Positions 33,898 through 40,997 of a DNA stretch of 40,997 nucleotides are shown here, piece by piece. Under the pieces are notes generated by a model. The model made no database searches. It was not told where the DNA came from and saw nothing but the letters and a program-made list of their open reading frames with translations. The stretch's first letter is position 1; every line of letters starts with the position of its first letter. The translations under genes were made by a program, and so were the position numbers. This DNA comes from an uncultured Lachnospiraceae bacterium (GTDB taxonomy: Bacteria > Bacillota > Clostridia > Lachnospirales > Lachnospiraceae): NCBI GenBank assembly GCA_910589195.1, contig CAJUTC010000035.1, forward strand, positions 1-40,997. Reading direction: 5' to 3'.

Positions 33898-34842
33898 TTA
33901 CTGTTCTTTCAGATACGGATCCAATACATCCCGCAAACCATCACCTAAAAAATTAAAGGCCATTACAATTACCATAATCGCTATGCTGGGAGCAATCGAT
34001 AGCCATGGCTCTGTAAACAGGTATTTTTTCCCCCGTACCACTGCCAGACCCCAACTTGCTGACGGCGGCCGGGCGCCTACCCCTAAAAAGCTTAGGGAAG
34101 ACTCGGATAAGATTGCCGATGGGATATTTAAAGTAAATAGTACAATTAATGACGGCAAACAGTTTGGCAGAATATGCCGAAGCAAAATAGTCCGGCTTTT
34201 CACCCCAATGGAACGGGCTGCCTCCACATACTCTGCCTCCTTTAAAGACAACGTCTGTGCCCGGACAATCCGGGCTGTCCCTGCCCAGTTTACCAGGCTT
34301 AAAGCGATAAAAATATTCACCAGGCCACCGCCCATGGTATACATAACAACCATAGCCAAAAGCAATGAGGGGAATGCCAGCATCACATCTGCCAAGCGCA
34401 TAATAGCAAAATCCAGCTTCCCACCGTAATACCCGGCAATCAAGCCTAGTATCGTCCCAATTACCATAGATATTAAAGTAGGCACAAGGCCGATAGTAAG
34501 GGAAATCCTGGCTCCATAAATAATCCGGCTCAGCATATCCCGCCCCAGTTCATCCGTTCCCAGCCAATGGGCCGCGCTGGGAGCCAACAGCCGATCCTTT
34601 AGTGCCTGGGCATAAGGGTCATAAGGGGATACCAGCGGCGCAAATACCGCCATCAGGATAATGACCACAATCAGCACAGCGGAAAACGCCGCCAGCTTAT
34701 TCTGCCTTACCAGCTTTTTCACCTGATCTGCCCATGTTTCCTGCTCTCCAAGCTGAGCCGCCGGATCCTCAAATGCCGAGGCCTTTAAACCTGTACTTTC
34801 TGGTACTTCTTGAGGGTCTGTCTTTTTCATTTCAATTCCCAT
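33898..34842 (-). CDS. Peptide ABC transporter permease, OppC/DppC-like
   Basis: A 314-residue permease. An N-terminal cytoplasmic tail of about 45 residues precedes six membrane segments. HWLGTDELGRDMLSRIIYGARISL is the standard OppC/DppC opening after the first helix, and the EAA loop is EAARSIGVKSRTILLRHILPN. It forms the membrane channel with the OppB-like subunit. GAGGAGA is very close to the ATG at 34842; an ATG four codons later is an alternative start. Seven bases separate it from the OppB-like gene. Confidence 0.93.
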   Translation of the reverse strand: MGIEMKKTDPQEVPESTGLKASAFEDPAAQLGEQETWADQVKKLVRQNKLAAFSAVLIVVIILMAVFAPLVSPYDPYAQALKDRLLAPSAAHWLGTDELGRDMLSRIIYGARISLTIGLVPTLISMVIGTILGLIAGYYGGKLDFAIMRLADVMLAFPSLLLAMVVMYTMGGGLVNIFIALSLVNWAGTARIVRAQTLSLKEAEYVEAARSIGVKSRTILLRHILPNCLPSLIVLFTLNIPSAILSESSLSFLGVGARPPSASWGLAVVRGKKYLFTEPWLSIAPSIAIMVIVMAFNFLGDGLRDVLDPYLKEQ

Positions 34843-34849
34843 TCTCCTC

Positions 34850-35773
34850 TTAAGCCCCCTCTCTGATTCTGGGATCCAAAACGGAATACAGCATATCTGC
34901 TATCATATTTCCGATTATCACAAGAATCGTAGTAAAAATTACGGTTCCCTGCAAAAGGGGCATGTCCCGGTTTTCTATGGCATTTACCGCAAGCCGTCCA
35001 ATGCCTGGAATCCCGAATACGCTTTCCGTTAGCACCGCTCCGGAAAGCATGCTGGATATTTGAAGCGCCATCATAGTTACCACCGGAAGCATGGCATTTT
35101 TCAGGGCGTGCCCTATAATCACGCCGCTTTCCATCAGTCCCTTCGCTCTGGCTGTCCGGATATAATCATCCTGCATCACTTCTACCAGATTGGAGCGGGT
35201 CATTCGGGCAATACTCCCCGCCGAATTCCATCCCAGAGCAATGGCAGGCAGAATCATGCATGCCAGGGAGTCATAGCCAGAAACCGGAAACCATTTAAAC
35301 TTAAACGCAAACAGGTACTGAAGCACCAGCGCAATCATAAACACCGGCATGGATACGCCTGCCAGGGCTCCCCCCATAAACAAACGGTCTAATAGCCGAT
35401 TTTGGTTAATTGCCGCTACAATTCCTGCCGTAATGCCAATTAGCCAAGCAATCACTGCTGCGCAGATAGACAGTTTCACTGTATTCGGAAATGCATCTAG
35501 GATAATCTTTGTCACATTCCGGTTTAAGCGGTAAGACGTACCAAAATCTCCTTTCAGGGCGTTTCCAATATATTTAAAAAACTGGATATAAAGCGGCTGA
35601 TCCAGGCCCATCTCCCTGCTGACCTTATCAATTACCACCTGATTTACATGCTCCCCCATCATAGTCGTTACCGGATCCCCCGGGACAATACGAAGCATAA
35701 TAAAAATAATCAATACAACTCCAATCAGTACCGGAATCGCAATCAGAATCCGTTTCAGGATATTTTTTATCAC
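34850..35773 (-). CDS. Peptide ABC transporter permease, OppB/DppB-like
   Basis: A 307-residue permease with six membrane segments. The N-terminal LRIVPGDPVTTMMG and the EAA-type loop RTARAKGLMESGVIIGHALKN are hallmarks of OppB/DppB. The start is GTG at 35773, with AAAGGGGA about six bases upstream and no ATG that would keep the conserved N-terminus. A 267-base gap with a large hairpin separates it from the binding-protein gene upstream, so the membrane and ATPase genes may be transcribed less than the binding protein. Confidence 0.93.
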   Translation of the reverse strand: MIKNILKRILIAIPVLIGVVLIIFIMLRIVPGDPVTTMMGEHVNQVVIDKVSREMGLDQPLYIQFFKYIGNALKGDFGTSYRLNRNVTKIILDAFPNTVKLSICAAVIAWLIGITAGIVAAINQNRLLDRLFMGGALAGVSMPVFMIALVLQYLFAFKFKWFPVSGYDSLACMILPAIALGWNSAGSIARMTRSNLVEVMQDDYIRTARAKGLMESGVIIGHALKNAMLPVVTMMALQISSMLSGAVLTESVFGIPGIGRLAVNAIENRDMPLLQGTVIFTTILVIIGNMIADMLYSVLDPRIREGA

Positions 35774-35916
35774 TGGTAATCCCCTTTCTACCTGTTTTCC
35801 TTTGCCTACGGAATGTGGTTATTACACGAGAGTACAGCAGAAAGCAAGTTTCAGACACATTCTAACATTCACATAAAAGCGAAAGCAATCCATAAGCACA
35901 GGAAAGCAAAAAGAAT

Positions 35917-35992
35917 GCCTCCGTTACGCTGCAGCCGATACATTCGCCAAATAACAAAATTTGTACCCAGAGCGCCTGCAGCAGACGGAGGC
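35917..35992 (-). terminator. Large hairpin between the oppA-like and oppB-like genes
   Basis: On the minus strand GCCTCCGT (35992-35985) pairs with ACGGAGGC (35924-35917), and inside it GCTGCAG (35982-35976) pairs with CTGCAGC (35934-35928). ATTCTTTTTGC follows. This looks like a partial terminator that lets some transcripts continue into the permease genes. The rest of the gap (35774-35916) holds no gene. Confidence 0.6.
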
Positions 35993-36040
35993 GTTAATTA
36001 CAGTGCCATGTACACAAATCTGTGGTTTTGGCAGAAACTC

Positions 36041-37726
36041 TTATTCACTTAATGATAAGCCGTAAAAGAACACATCACCCAGTCCGCTCCAGGAAACAGT
36101 AAAGCCTTGTACCCGCTTGCTGACAGCAAAAGGATGAAGCCTGGAATACATGGGAACCCATGCCGCGTCTTCCGAAACAATTTTCTCCTCCAGGGCATGG
36201 TACTCTGCCACACGCTCATCTGGATCTACAATGGAACGTGCTTTCTGTACCCGCTCCATTACTTCTGTATCCGGATAATTTAAAGAGCGGAGCTTTGTAT
36301 TCTCCCCATTCCCAAAAAATGTGTAAATAAAATTGTCCGGATCATTATAGTCTGCCGTCCAGGTGGACATAAAGGAACCCATTTCCCCTGCTTTCCTTGT
36401 AGCCAGCCAGGTTGATTCATCCATGGTTTTAATCTCCGCGTTAATGCCAATCTCGCCAAGCTGTGCCTGGATAATCTCTAATGCCTGGTTTACAGCATCA
36501 GAAGCAGAGGAATCCGCGGCGATCTCCATGTCAAATCCATTGGGGTAACCGGCCTCCGCAAGAAGTGCCTTTGCCGCTTCCGGGTCATACTGGATCTCGG
36601 GAAGATTTTCATTAAACCCATACAGGCCATGGGGGAAGATTCCATTTTCCAACTGGCCCCTGCCGCCGTACATAGCATCTAATACAGCCTGGCGGTCAAT
36701 CGCCATCTGTACTGCCTTCCTCACCTTTACATCTTGGAACGGCTCAATGTTCTGATTCATAGTAAAATACGTGGTTCCCAAACGCGGACCGGAGATAATC
36801 TGATCTGGATAGCGGTTCGTAAAATCATCTACTGCATCTGGCAAATAATCCAAATCCACAATGTCAAGCTGCCCATTCTCAAACATCATCCTTTGTGTTT
36901 CCGTATCTGGAACTACCTTAATCACTACACCAGGAAGCTTGGAAGCGCCTTTCCAGTACTCCTCGTTCCGTACTAACACCATCTGATCGTTAATGATCCA
37001 ATCAGCAAACTTAAAGGGGCCGGTGCCCACTGTCAAAGATGGATCAAGACCAAACTGATCGCCAGCCGCTTCCGTAGCCTTTTCGCTGTAAATGGAGCAG
37101 CCAGGGGCAGAAAGACAGGCCAGGAAGCCTGCGTAAGGCTCTATTAACGTAATTTTAAAGGTATAATCATCAACCGTTTCAAAACCTTCCAGCTTATCTG
37201 CCGCACCTTCAATCAGCTCATTTGCCCCGGCTATCTGGGCAAGGAAATCTGTATTTACCGCGCCTTCTGTGCTTAACTGGCGGTTAAAACTGTACTCCAC
37301 ATCCGATGCCTTTAAGAGATCGCCGTTGTGGAAGGTAACATCCTGTCTTAAATGGAAGGTATAGGTCAAAGCATCATCACTAATCTCCCAGTCCTCGGCC
37401 AGCGCCGGAACCACCTCGGATGAGCCGTCGTCTTTTACTTCAATGCTTACCAGGCAGTCATAAATATTCATAGGAACCTGATAGTCCTTTGTGGTTTTGT
37501 GCACATCTGCCGTCTGGATATCGGAATTAATCGACGCCACTAAAAAACCAGATGTGTCTACAGTGGAAACCGATTGATCCGCCGCGCCGGTTTCCCCGGT
37601 CTCTCCTGCCGGGGCACTTTCACCTGCAGGGGCGGATGTCCCTGTGCCACTGTTGCCGCCGCATCCGGACACAGCCAGAGATGCTGCCACAGCCACCGCA
37701 AGAACAAGACTGACTCTCTTTTTCAT
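36041..37726 (-). CDS. Peptide ABC transporter substrate-binding lipoprotein, OppA/DppA-like
   Basis: A 561-residue extracellular solute-binding protein of family 5 (SBP_bac_5). The lipobox is AVSGC with lipid Cys22, followed by a low-complexity linker with the near-repeat SAPAGESAPAGETGETG, then the binding domain (about 60-550) with LTYTFHLRQDVTFHNGDLLKASDVEYSFNR. It captures peptides or similar ligands for the OppBCDF-like subunits encoded downstream. GAGGAGG lies eight bases before the ATG. A TTGAAG-17-TATGAT promoter lies about 115 bases upstream, with a terminator-like hairpin in the leader. The ligand cannot be inferred. Confidence 0.94.
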   Translation of the reverse strand: MKKRVSLVLAVAVAASLAVSGCGGNSGTGTSAPAGESAPAGETGETGAADQSVSTVDTSGFLVASINSDIQTADVHKTTKDYQVPMNIYDCLVSIEVKDDGSSEVVPALAEDWEISDDALTYTFHLRQDVTFHNGDLLKASDVEYSFNRQLSTEGAVNTDFLAQIAGANELIEGAADKLEGFETVDDYTFKITLIEPYAGFLACLSAPGCSIYSEKATEAAGDQFGLDPSLTVGTGPFKFADWIINDQMVLVRNEEYWKGASKLPGVVIKVVPDTETQRMMFENGQLDIVDLDYLPDAVDDFTNRYPDQIISGPRLGTTYFTMNQNIEPFQDVKVRKAVQMAIDRQAVLDAMYGGRGQLENGIFPHGLYGFNENLPEIQYDPEAAKALLAEAGYPNGFDMEIAADSSASDAVNQALEIIQAQLGEIGINAEIKTMDESTWLATRKAGEMGSFMSTWTADYNDPDNFIYTFFGNGENTKLRSLNYPDTEVMERVQKARSIVDPDERVAEYHALEEKIVSEDAAWVPMYSRLHPFAVSKRVQGFTVSWSGLGDVFFYGLSLSE

Positions 37727-37770
37727 AATGCATTCCTCCTCATATTATCAAGCTCTCTATGCCCTATATG

Positions 37771-37805
37771 GAAAAAGGACGCGGTATCCCTCTGCCTGCG
37801 TCCTT
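37771..37805 (-). promoter_or_regulatory. Terminator-like hairpin in the oppA leader (attenuator candidate)
   Basis: On the minus strand AAGGACGC (37805-37798) pairs with GCGTCCTT (37782-37775), followed directly by TTTCC, giving a five-U tail. It lies between the promoter (-10 at 37845-37840) and the oppA ribosome site. A second AAGGAC just upstream (in AAGGACTC) could pair with the same GTCCTT and open the terminator, so two exclusive folds are possible. Confidence 0.5.
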
Positions 37806-37839
37806 GCATTGAGTCCTTGATCCTTAACTTTTGCACTTT

Positions 37840-37868
37840 ATCATATCACATGGCAAAACAAACTTCAA
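37840..37868 (-). promoter_or_regulatory. Promoter of the oppA-like gene
   Basis: On the minus strand TTGAAG (37868-37863) and TATGAT (37845-37840) have a 17-base spacer. Transcription would begin near 37833, giving a leader of about 107 bases. Confidence 0.75.
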
Positions 37869-37927
37869 TCTTTTTTTTCAGTTCCTCTGATTTTGTACCT
37901 TCCTTTCGGTGATACCTGAGAAGCCAA

Positions 37928-37975
37928 AACAACCGTGCCGCCTGCAGGATCTGTCTGCAGGCCGGCACGGTTGTT
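37928..37975 (-). terminator. Terminator after the flavoprotein gene
   Basis: AACAACCGTGCCG (37928-37940) pairs perfectly with CGGCACGGTTGTT (37963-37975). An inner CCTGCAG/CTGCAGG stem is separated by a one-base bulge. On the minus strand it ends in TTGTTTTGG. It isolates the flavoprotein gene from the oppA promoter. Confidence 0.85.
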
Positions 37976-38006
37976 ATCCGTATCAATATGTTTTTAAAAT
38001 ATGTTT

Positions 38007-39962
38007 CTAATTTTTAGCAGCATTAGCTCCAGCGATCTTGCCAAAGCACAGCGCGTCTGGAACAGCGTTCCCGCCAACACGGTTTGTGCCGTGGATTCCG
38101 CCGGTCACCTCACCTGCCGCATAGAAGCCAGGGATCACATTGCCGTCAGCATCCAGAACTTCCGCATTGCCGTTAATCTCCAAACCGCCCATAGTATGAT
38201 GGACTGCCGGTGAGAAGGACGGCGCATAGAAGGGGCCAGTTTCAATGGTATTCTCCCAGGTTGTCCGGCCAAACTCATCCGGCTTTCCGGCTTTTACCGA
38301 TTCATTAAACTCGTTAACCGTTTGCTCCAGGGCATCCGCCGGAACTCCCATACTCTCTGCCAGTTCGGCAATCGTATCACCGCTGTATACCAAGCCGTTT
38401 TCTACCATATAATCCAGAGTTTCCTGTGTCAGGCCCCGCAGTTCTGCTTCCTTCTGGTCACATACCACATAGAACAGTTTATCAGTCTGGGCAAGTGCCG
38501 CTGCTGCTAAAACATCACGCCGCTCATCCTCAGCAACATAACGCTTACCCTCTTTATTGCAGTATAGAGAACTGTTCACATAGCCGGAAATACCGCCGCC
38601 GGAAACGGAATTTAGCGGCATTAGCTGGATCCAGCCCATACCCACCAGGTTCGCTCCCGCAGCCTCACCCATTACAATACCGTCGCCGGTAGCGCCTGGG
38701 GAGTTATTGGTCTTTAAGGAATCGCCGATGTCTTCCCACTGCTCATTATATTTTACACGCATCTCCACATTGGCACTAAAGCCGCCTGTGGCCATGATCA
38801 CACCTTTCGCCGCCTTAACAGTCACTTCATTGCCTTCAGAGTTGGTGATCACAGCGCCGACTATACGTCCGTCCTCCATGAGCAGTTCCTCAGCTTTGGA
38901 ATCCAGATAAATGTCCACGCCGCTCTTACGCGCGTTCTTTTCCAGAGCCGCTATGATATCGGCGCCGCTGTTATTGGGGGGCTGATGGGAGCGGTTCCAC
39001 AGAGCTCCCACTACGGTGCTGACCTGGTCAGTCCACTCTACCCCGTTGTCAGACAGCCAGTTCAGAGTATCCAAGGTATTGGAAGTAAACGCGCGCACCA
39101 GCTCCACATTGCCCTCATAGTCGCCGGCATCGATGCTCTGGAGAGCATGCCACTCTGGCGTGTCAAAGAGCATGGTGTTGCCGGAAGCCTTGTACTCGTC
39201 CCACTGCTCCTGCACTTCCGCTTTCAGCTTGGCATGTTCCTCGCTGACATCCTCGTGAGCCAAAACTTTCTCCACAGCAGAGGAAAGCGCTTCTGTCATG
39301 GGGATATCTTTCTGCCTATCCGGATCATAAGTATTAAAAGCACCGCCGCAGCGGAAGGTATTGCCGCCTAACGCGGACAATTTCTCTACCAGGATTACGC
39401 TGGCTCCATTCTGTGACGCTGAGAGCGCTGCCGACAGGCCGGCTCCGCCGCCGCCGATTACCAGTACATCCACATCCGCGTCTGCCAAAACAGTGTTTTC
39501 TGTTTCTTCGCCTCCTTCAACAGCCACCGCGCACAATGCTTCCGCATCGCCGCCTGCCTGGGCGACACAATCTGCTACGGCGTCCAGAATGGCTTGTGAA
39601 CTATAGGTAGCTCCAGAGATGGCATCTACAGCCAGACTCTGGTTCTTGATGATCGCCTCCGGAATCTTCTCAAAGGCTGCGTCGCTGATGCCTGCTGTTT
39701 CCCCATGCTTTCCGATAGTGATCTCGGTAAGCGCGTCCTCGCTAAATGTTACAGAAAGTTCCACCGGGCCATTATTTCCCTGAGCGCTGGCCGTATAAGT
39801 TCCAGGTGTGTAGGTGCCTTGCCCGCTGCCTCCCTCCGCTTATGTTTTTGCCGCTGTCGTGCTCTCTGTGGACTCAGGCGCTGCCGTCGTTGCATCCCCG
39901 CCTCCGCTGCATCCGCTTAGGACAAGCGTCATGGCCAACAGGATCGCTGCCATTTTCTTCAT
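38007..39962 (-). pseudogene. Fumarate-reductase/flavocytochrome-c-like FAD lipoprotein with FMN-binding domain, interrupted by one in-frame TAA
   Basis: The whole 652-codon frame is intact except codon 41 (39842-39840), which is TAA. Before it stand a good AAAGGAG site, an ATG at 39962 and a lipoprotein signal (LVLSGC, Cys18) with a Thr/Ala-rich linker. After it, in the same frame, come an FMN-binding domain with SGATYSS (Thr119, the ApbE flavinylation site), then an FAD_binding_2 domain with VIGGGGAGLSAA (about 168-179), HHTMGGLEING and HGTNRVGGNAVPDAL. Intact homologues reduce fumarate, urocanate or related acceptors outside the cell. A GTG at 39764 opens the remaining 585 codons, but it has no ribosome site and would lack the signal and part of the FMN domain. 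Recent pseudogene, readthrough or sequence error. Confidence 0.85.
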
Positions 39963-40131
39963 AACTGTGCACTCCTTTCCCTTTTCTTTTTATCAGCGTC
40001 TTAAAATGCCGAAACCTGCATCAATGCAGGATTCTTTTGGAAAATACGAGCAAACATCTCCTTGTAGGGCCAAGTCCGCTCAAATCATTAACCAGAACCA
40101 AACTACCAACTGTTCTGACAATTATTTAACT

Positions 40132-40160
40132 ATTATATACGTTTGTTTCAAAAAAATCAA
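40132..40160 (-). promoter_or_regulatory. Promoter of the flavoprotein gene
   Basis: On the minus strand TTGATT (40160-40155) and TATAAT (40137-40132) have a 17-base spacer. The leader to the ATG at 39962 is about 160 bases and contains a CCTGCAT/ATGCAGG hairpin near 40015-40030. A promoter this good suggests the interrupted gene is still transcribed. Confidence 0.75.
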
Positions 40161-40240
40161 TCAATATCTATCGCTTTTGTGCAAAATTCAAAGAACATTT
40201 TTGTTATATTGGAAATCCAGAGAGCTTTCCTAATTATAAT

Positions 40241-40278
40241 AAAAGAGAGCATCTATCTTTCGATAAATACTCTCTTTT
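40241..40278 (-). terminator. Terminator hairpin, copy 1 of a duplicated element
   Basis: The arms AAAAGAGAG and CTCTCTTTT plus an inner TATC/GATA stem around a GAAA (minus-strand) loop form a hairpin with A/T ends. Bases 40251-40278 are identical to 40729-40756, the hairpin after tRNA-Arg. Confidence 0.75.
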
Positions 40279-40321
40279 ATCATGTGCAACCTTTGTTTTT
40301 GGTATTTCTGGTATGCCCCTC

Positions 40322-40520
40322 TTAATTTTTACCAAGCAATTTCATATAGGTGGTATAGCAGTGTTGCGGCATATGTAAGGTTAACTTTTTCTCAAATCCC
40401 CTTCTCTTTAAATACCGCCCCAAATTTCGGTTAAAGACCCTTTATCCACAATCTCACCGTTCCTGTCTATGATTGCAAGAGAGCCATTTCCTTTACCACA
40501 ATTAGTCCCGAGTAGTTATT
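40322..40520 (-). pseudogene. Frameshifted coding remnant, unrecognised
   Basis: On the minus strand one frame reads LLGTNCGKGNGSLAIIDRNG... until a stop near 40408. The next frame then gives GRYLKRRGFEKKLTLHMPQH... ending at TAA (40324-40322). The two look like parts of decayed protein-coding DNA with a frameshift. No start or ribosome site is present. The family is not recognised. Its upstream edge runs into the intron-like sequence, so the border is uncertain. Confidence 0.3.
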
Positions 40521-40715
40521 GAACTTTGACTTGTATTGCAGCCTTATCCCTAATTGTAGCCTGATGGGATTTCTGTTCGTCAGACCAGAGTCTTGCCTCC
40601 AGCTTTCTTCAGATTCCACCTCACGATGGACACCCTTGCTCTTGGCTATACACTTCCCACCACCGGGGCGTGTTACGGACTTTCACCGTTTAGATTGCGC
40701 CCATACTGGGGGCAC
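40480..40715 (-). mobile_element. Group II intron remnant (5' RNA domain only)
   Basis: On the minus strand the sequence opens GTGCCCCCAGTATGGGCGCA and continues through AACGGTGAAAGTCCGTAA, GGTGGTGGGAAGTGTATAGC, AGGGTGTCCATCGTGAGGTG, GAATCTGAAGAAAGCTGGAG and GGTCTGACGAACAGAAAT. I recognise this order as the 5' end of domain I of bacterial group II introns. The reverse-transcriptase ORF and domains V-VI are missing, so it is a dead fragment. Its 5' end lies four bases past a terminator hairpin, a preferred target of class C introns, but I cannot assign the class. The downstream border is approximate. Confidence 0.6.
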
Positions 40716-40718
40716 AAC

Positions 40719-40756
40719 AAAAAAGAGTATCTATCTTTCGATAAATACTCTCTTTT
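40719..40756 (-). terminator. Terminator after tRNA-Arg, copy 2 of a duplicated element
   Basis: On the minus strand AAAAGAGAGTATTTATC folds on GATAGATACTCTTTTTT around GAAA, ending in a six-U run. It lies 15 bases after the tRNA 3' end. It shares 28 identical bases with the hairpin at 40251-40278. Confidence 0.85.
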
Positions 40757-40770
40757 GTAATGTTCCTTAC

Positions 40771-40844
40771 CGTGCGCGAGAGGATTCGAACCCCCGACAC
40801 CTTGGTCCGTAGCCAAGTGCTCTATCCAGCTGAGCTACGCACAC
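40771..40844 (-). tRNA. tRNA-Arg (anticodon ACG)
   Basis: The 74-base minus-strand sequence folds as a cloverleaf. Acceptor GTGTGCG pairs with CGCGCAC (one T-G pair), followed by discriminator G. The D arm is GCTCAGCTGGATAGAGC. The anticodon arm is CTTGG-CTACGGA-CCAAG with anticodon ACG. The T loop is TTCGAAT. CCA is not encoded. The ACG anticodon, usually edited to ICG by TadA, reads CGU/CGC/CGA. Confidence 0.96.
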
Positions 40845-40874
40845 GTATCTGCTATTTCTTTAACAGCAGTAGTA

Positions 40875-40903
40875 AGTATACCTGATATTTTTCTTTCTGT
40901 CAA
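40875..40903 (-). promoter_or_regulatory. Promoter of tRNA-Arg
   Basis: On the minus strand TTGACA (40903-40898) and TATACT (40880-40875) have a 17-base spacer. The -10 is about 31 bases from the mature tRNA 5' end. Confidence 0.85.
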
Positions 40904-40997
40904 GCATTTTCGCTGTTTTATTTATTTTTATTTGCTTTTTACGTAACAGTTCAGATGGACGTTGCACTCCTCGTGAAGATGTGCATCCCATCCCCTG
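40904..40997. other. Window edge, nothing assignable
   Basis: An A/T-rich stretch upstream of the tRNA promoter, then about 45 bases of mixed composition to the window end. An open frame enters from the edge on the minus strand, but it is too short to judge. Confidence 0.3.

Noticed and set aside
39840..39842. Recoding of the flavoprotein stop as selenocysteine
   Set aside because: The codon is TAA, not TGA, and no SECIS-like stem follows it.
40241..40756. Hairpin pair as terminal inverted repeats of an insertion sequence
   Set aside because: The copies are direct repeats, each self-complementary with U-tracts, and no transposase is between them.
1..40997. CRISPR array, prophage or defence island
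   Set aside because: No spaced repeat series, phage structural genes or known defence genes were seen.

Overview
The window looks like chromosome of a low-to-moderate GC Gram-positive anaerobe of the class Clostridia, most likely family Lachnospiraceae. This rests on strong Shine-Dalgarno sites (GGAGG/AGGAG), TTGACA/TATAAT promoters, many U-tailed hairpin terminators, and gene types common in that family: a CmpB-like membrane protein, a DUF3842 protein, a two-module acyl-CoA dehydratase activase of about 1,420 residues, a clostridial M18 aminopeptidase and an SseB-domain protein. The placement is inferred from gene content; no search was run.

Left part (1-9150). After about 680 bases with only an eroded coding remnant comes an M18 aminopeptidase (+). 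A minus-strand series follows: a PpiC-type foldase lipoprotein, a Cof-type HAD phosphatase overlapping a Maf nucleotide pyrophosphatase, a CmpB-like membrane protein, an AlgX/AlgJ-like SGNH protein with its MBOAT O-acyltransferase (a likely cell-surface polymer O-acetylation pair), and an AraC regulator divergent from a MATE exporter.

Middle (9150-25100). MATE exporter (+), cytoplasmic subtilisin-like protease (-), HIT hydrolase and SseB-domain protein (+), then a minus-strand metabolic block: diaminopimelate decarboxylase, pyruvate kinase, a rhomboid-like membrane protein with a zinc-ribbon tail, and a CorA transporter. Divergent from corA is the giant activase followed by DUF3842. glyA lies convergent to them.

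Right part (25100-40997). A LysR regulator is divergent from a three-gene catabolic-looking operon: creatininase-family amidohydrolase, GltS-type symporter, AbgB-like M20 hydrolase. Then recJ and a complete peptide ABC importer in the order A-B-C-D-F, all minus strand. oppA has a strong promoter, a short leader carrying a terminator-like hairpin, and another large hairpin before oppB. Upstream of oppA is a flavocytochrome-c/fumarate-reductase-like lipoprotein gene whose reading frame is intact apart from one in-frame TAA at codon 41. The window ends with tRNA-Arg(ACG). Between that tRNA and the flavoprotein, two near-identical terminator hairpins flank mobile-element debris, including what appears to be the 5' RNA part of a group II intron.

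No complete insertion sequence, prophage, CRISPR array or obvious defence cluster was seen. The best leads for new biology are the single-stop flavoprotein, the tRNA-side duplicated terminator with intron debris, the GltS/creatininase/AbgB operon, and several unusual leader structures (a hairpin between Shine-Dalgarno and ATG of the activase; an attenuator-like leader of oppA).
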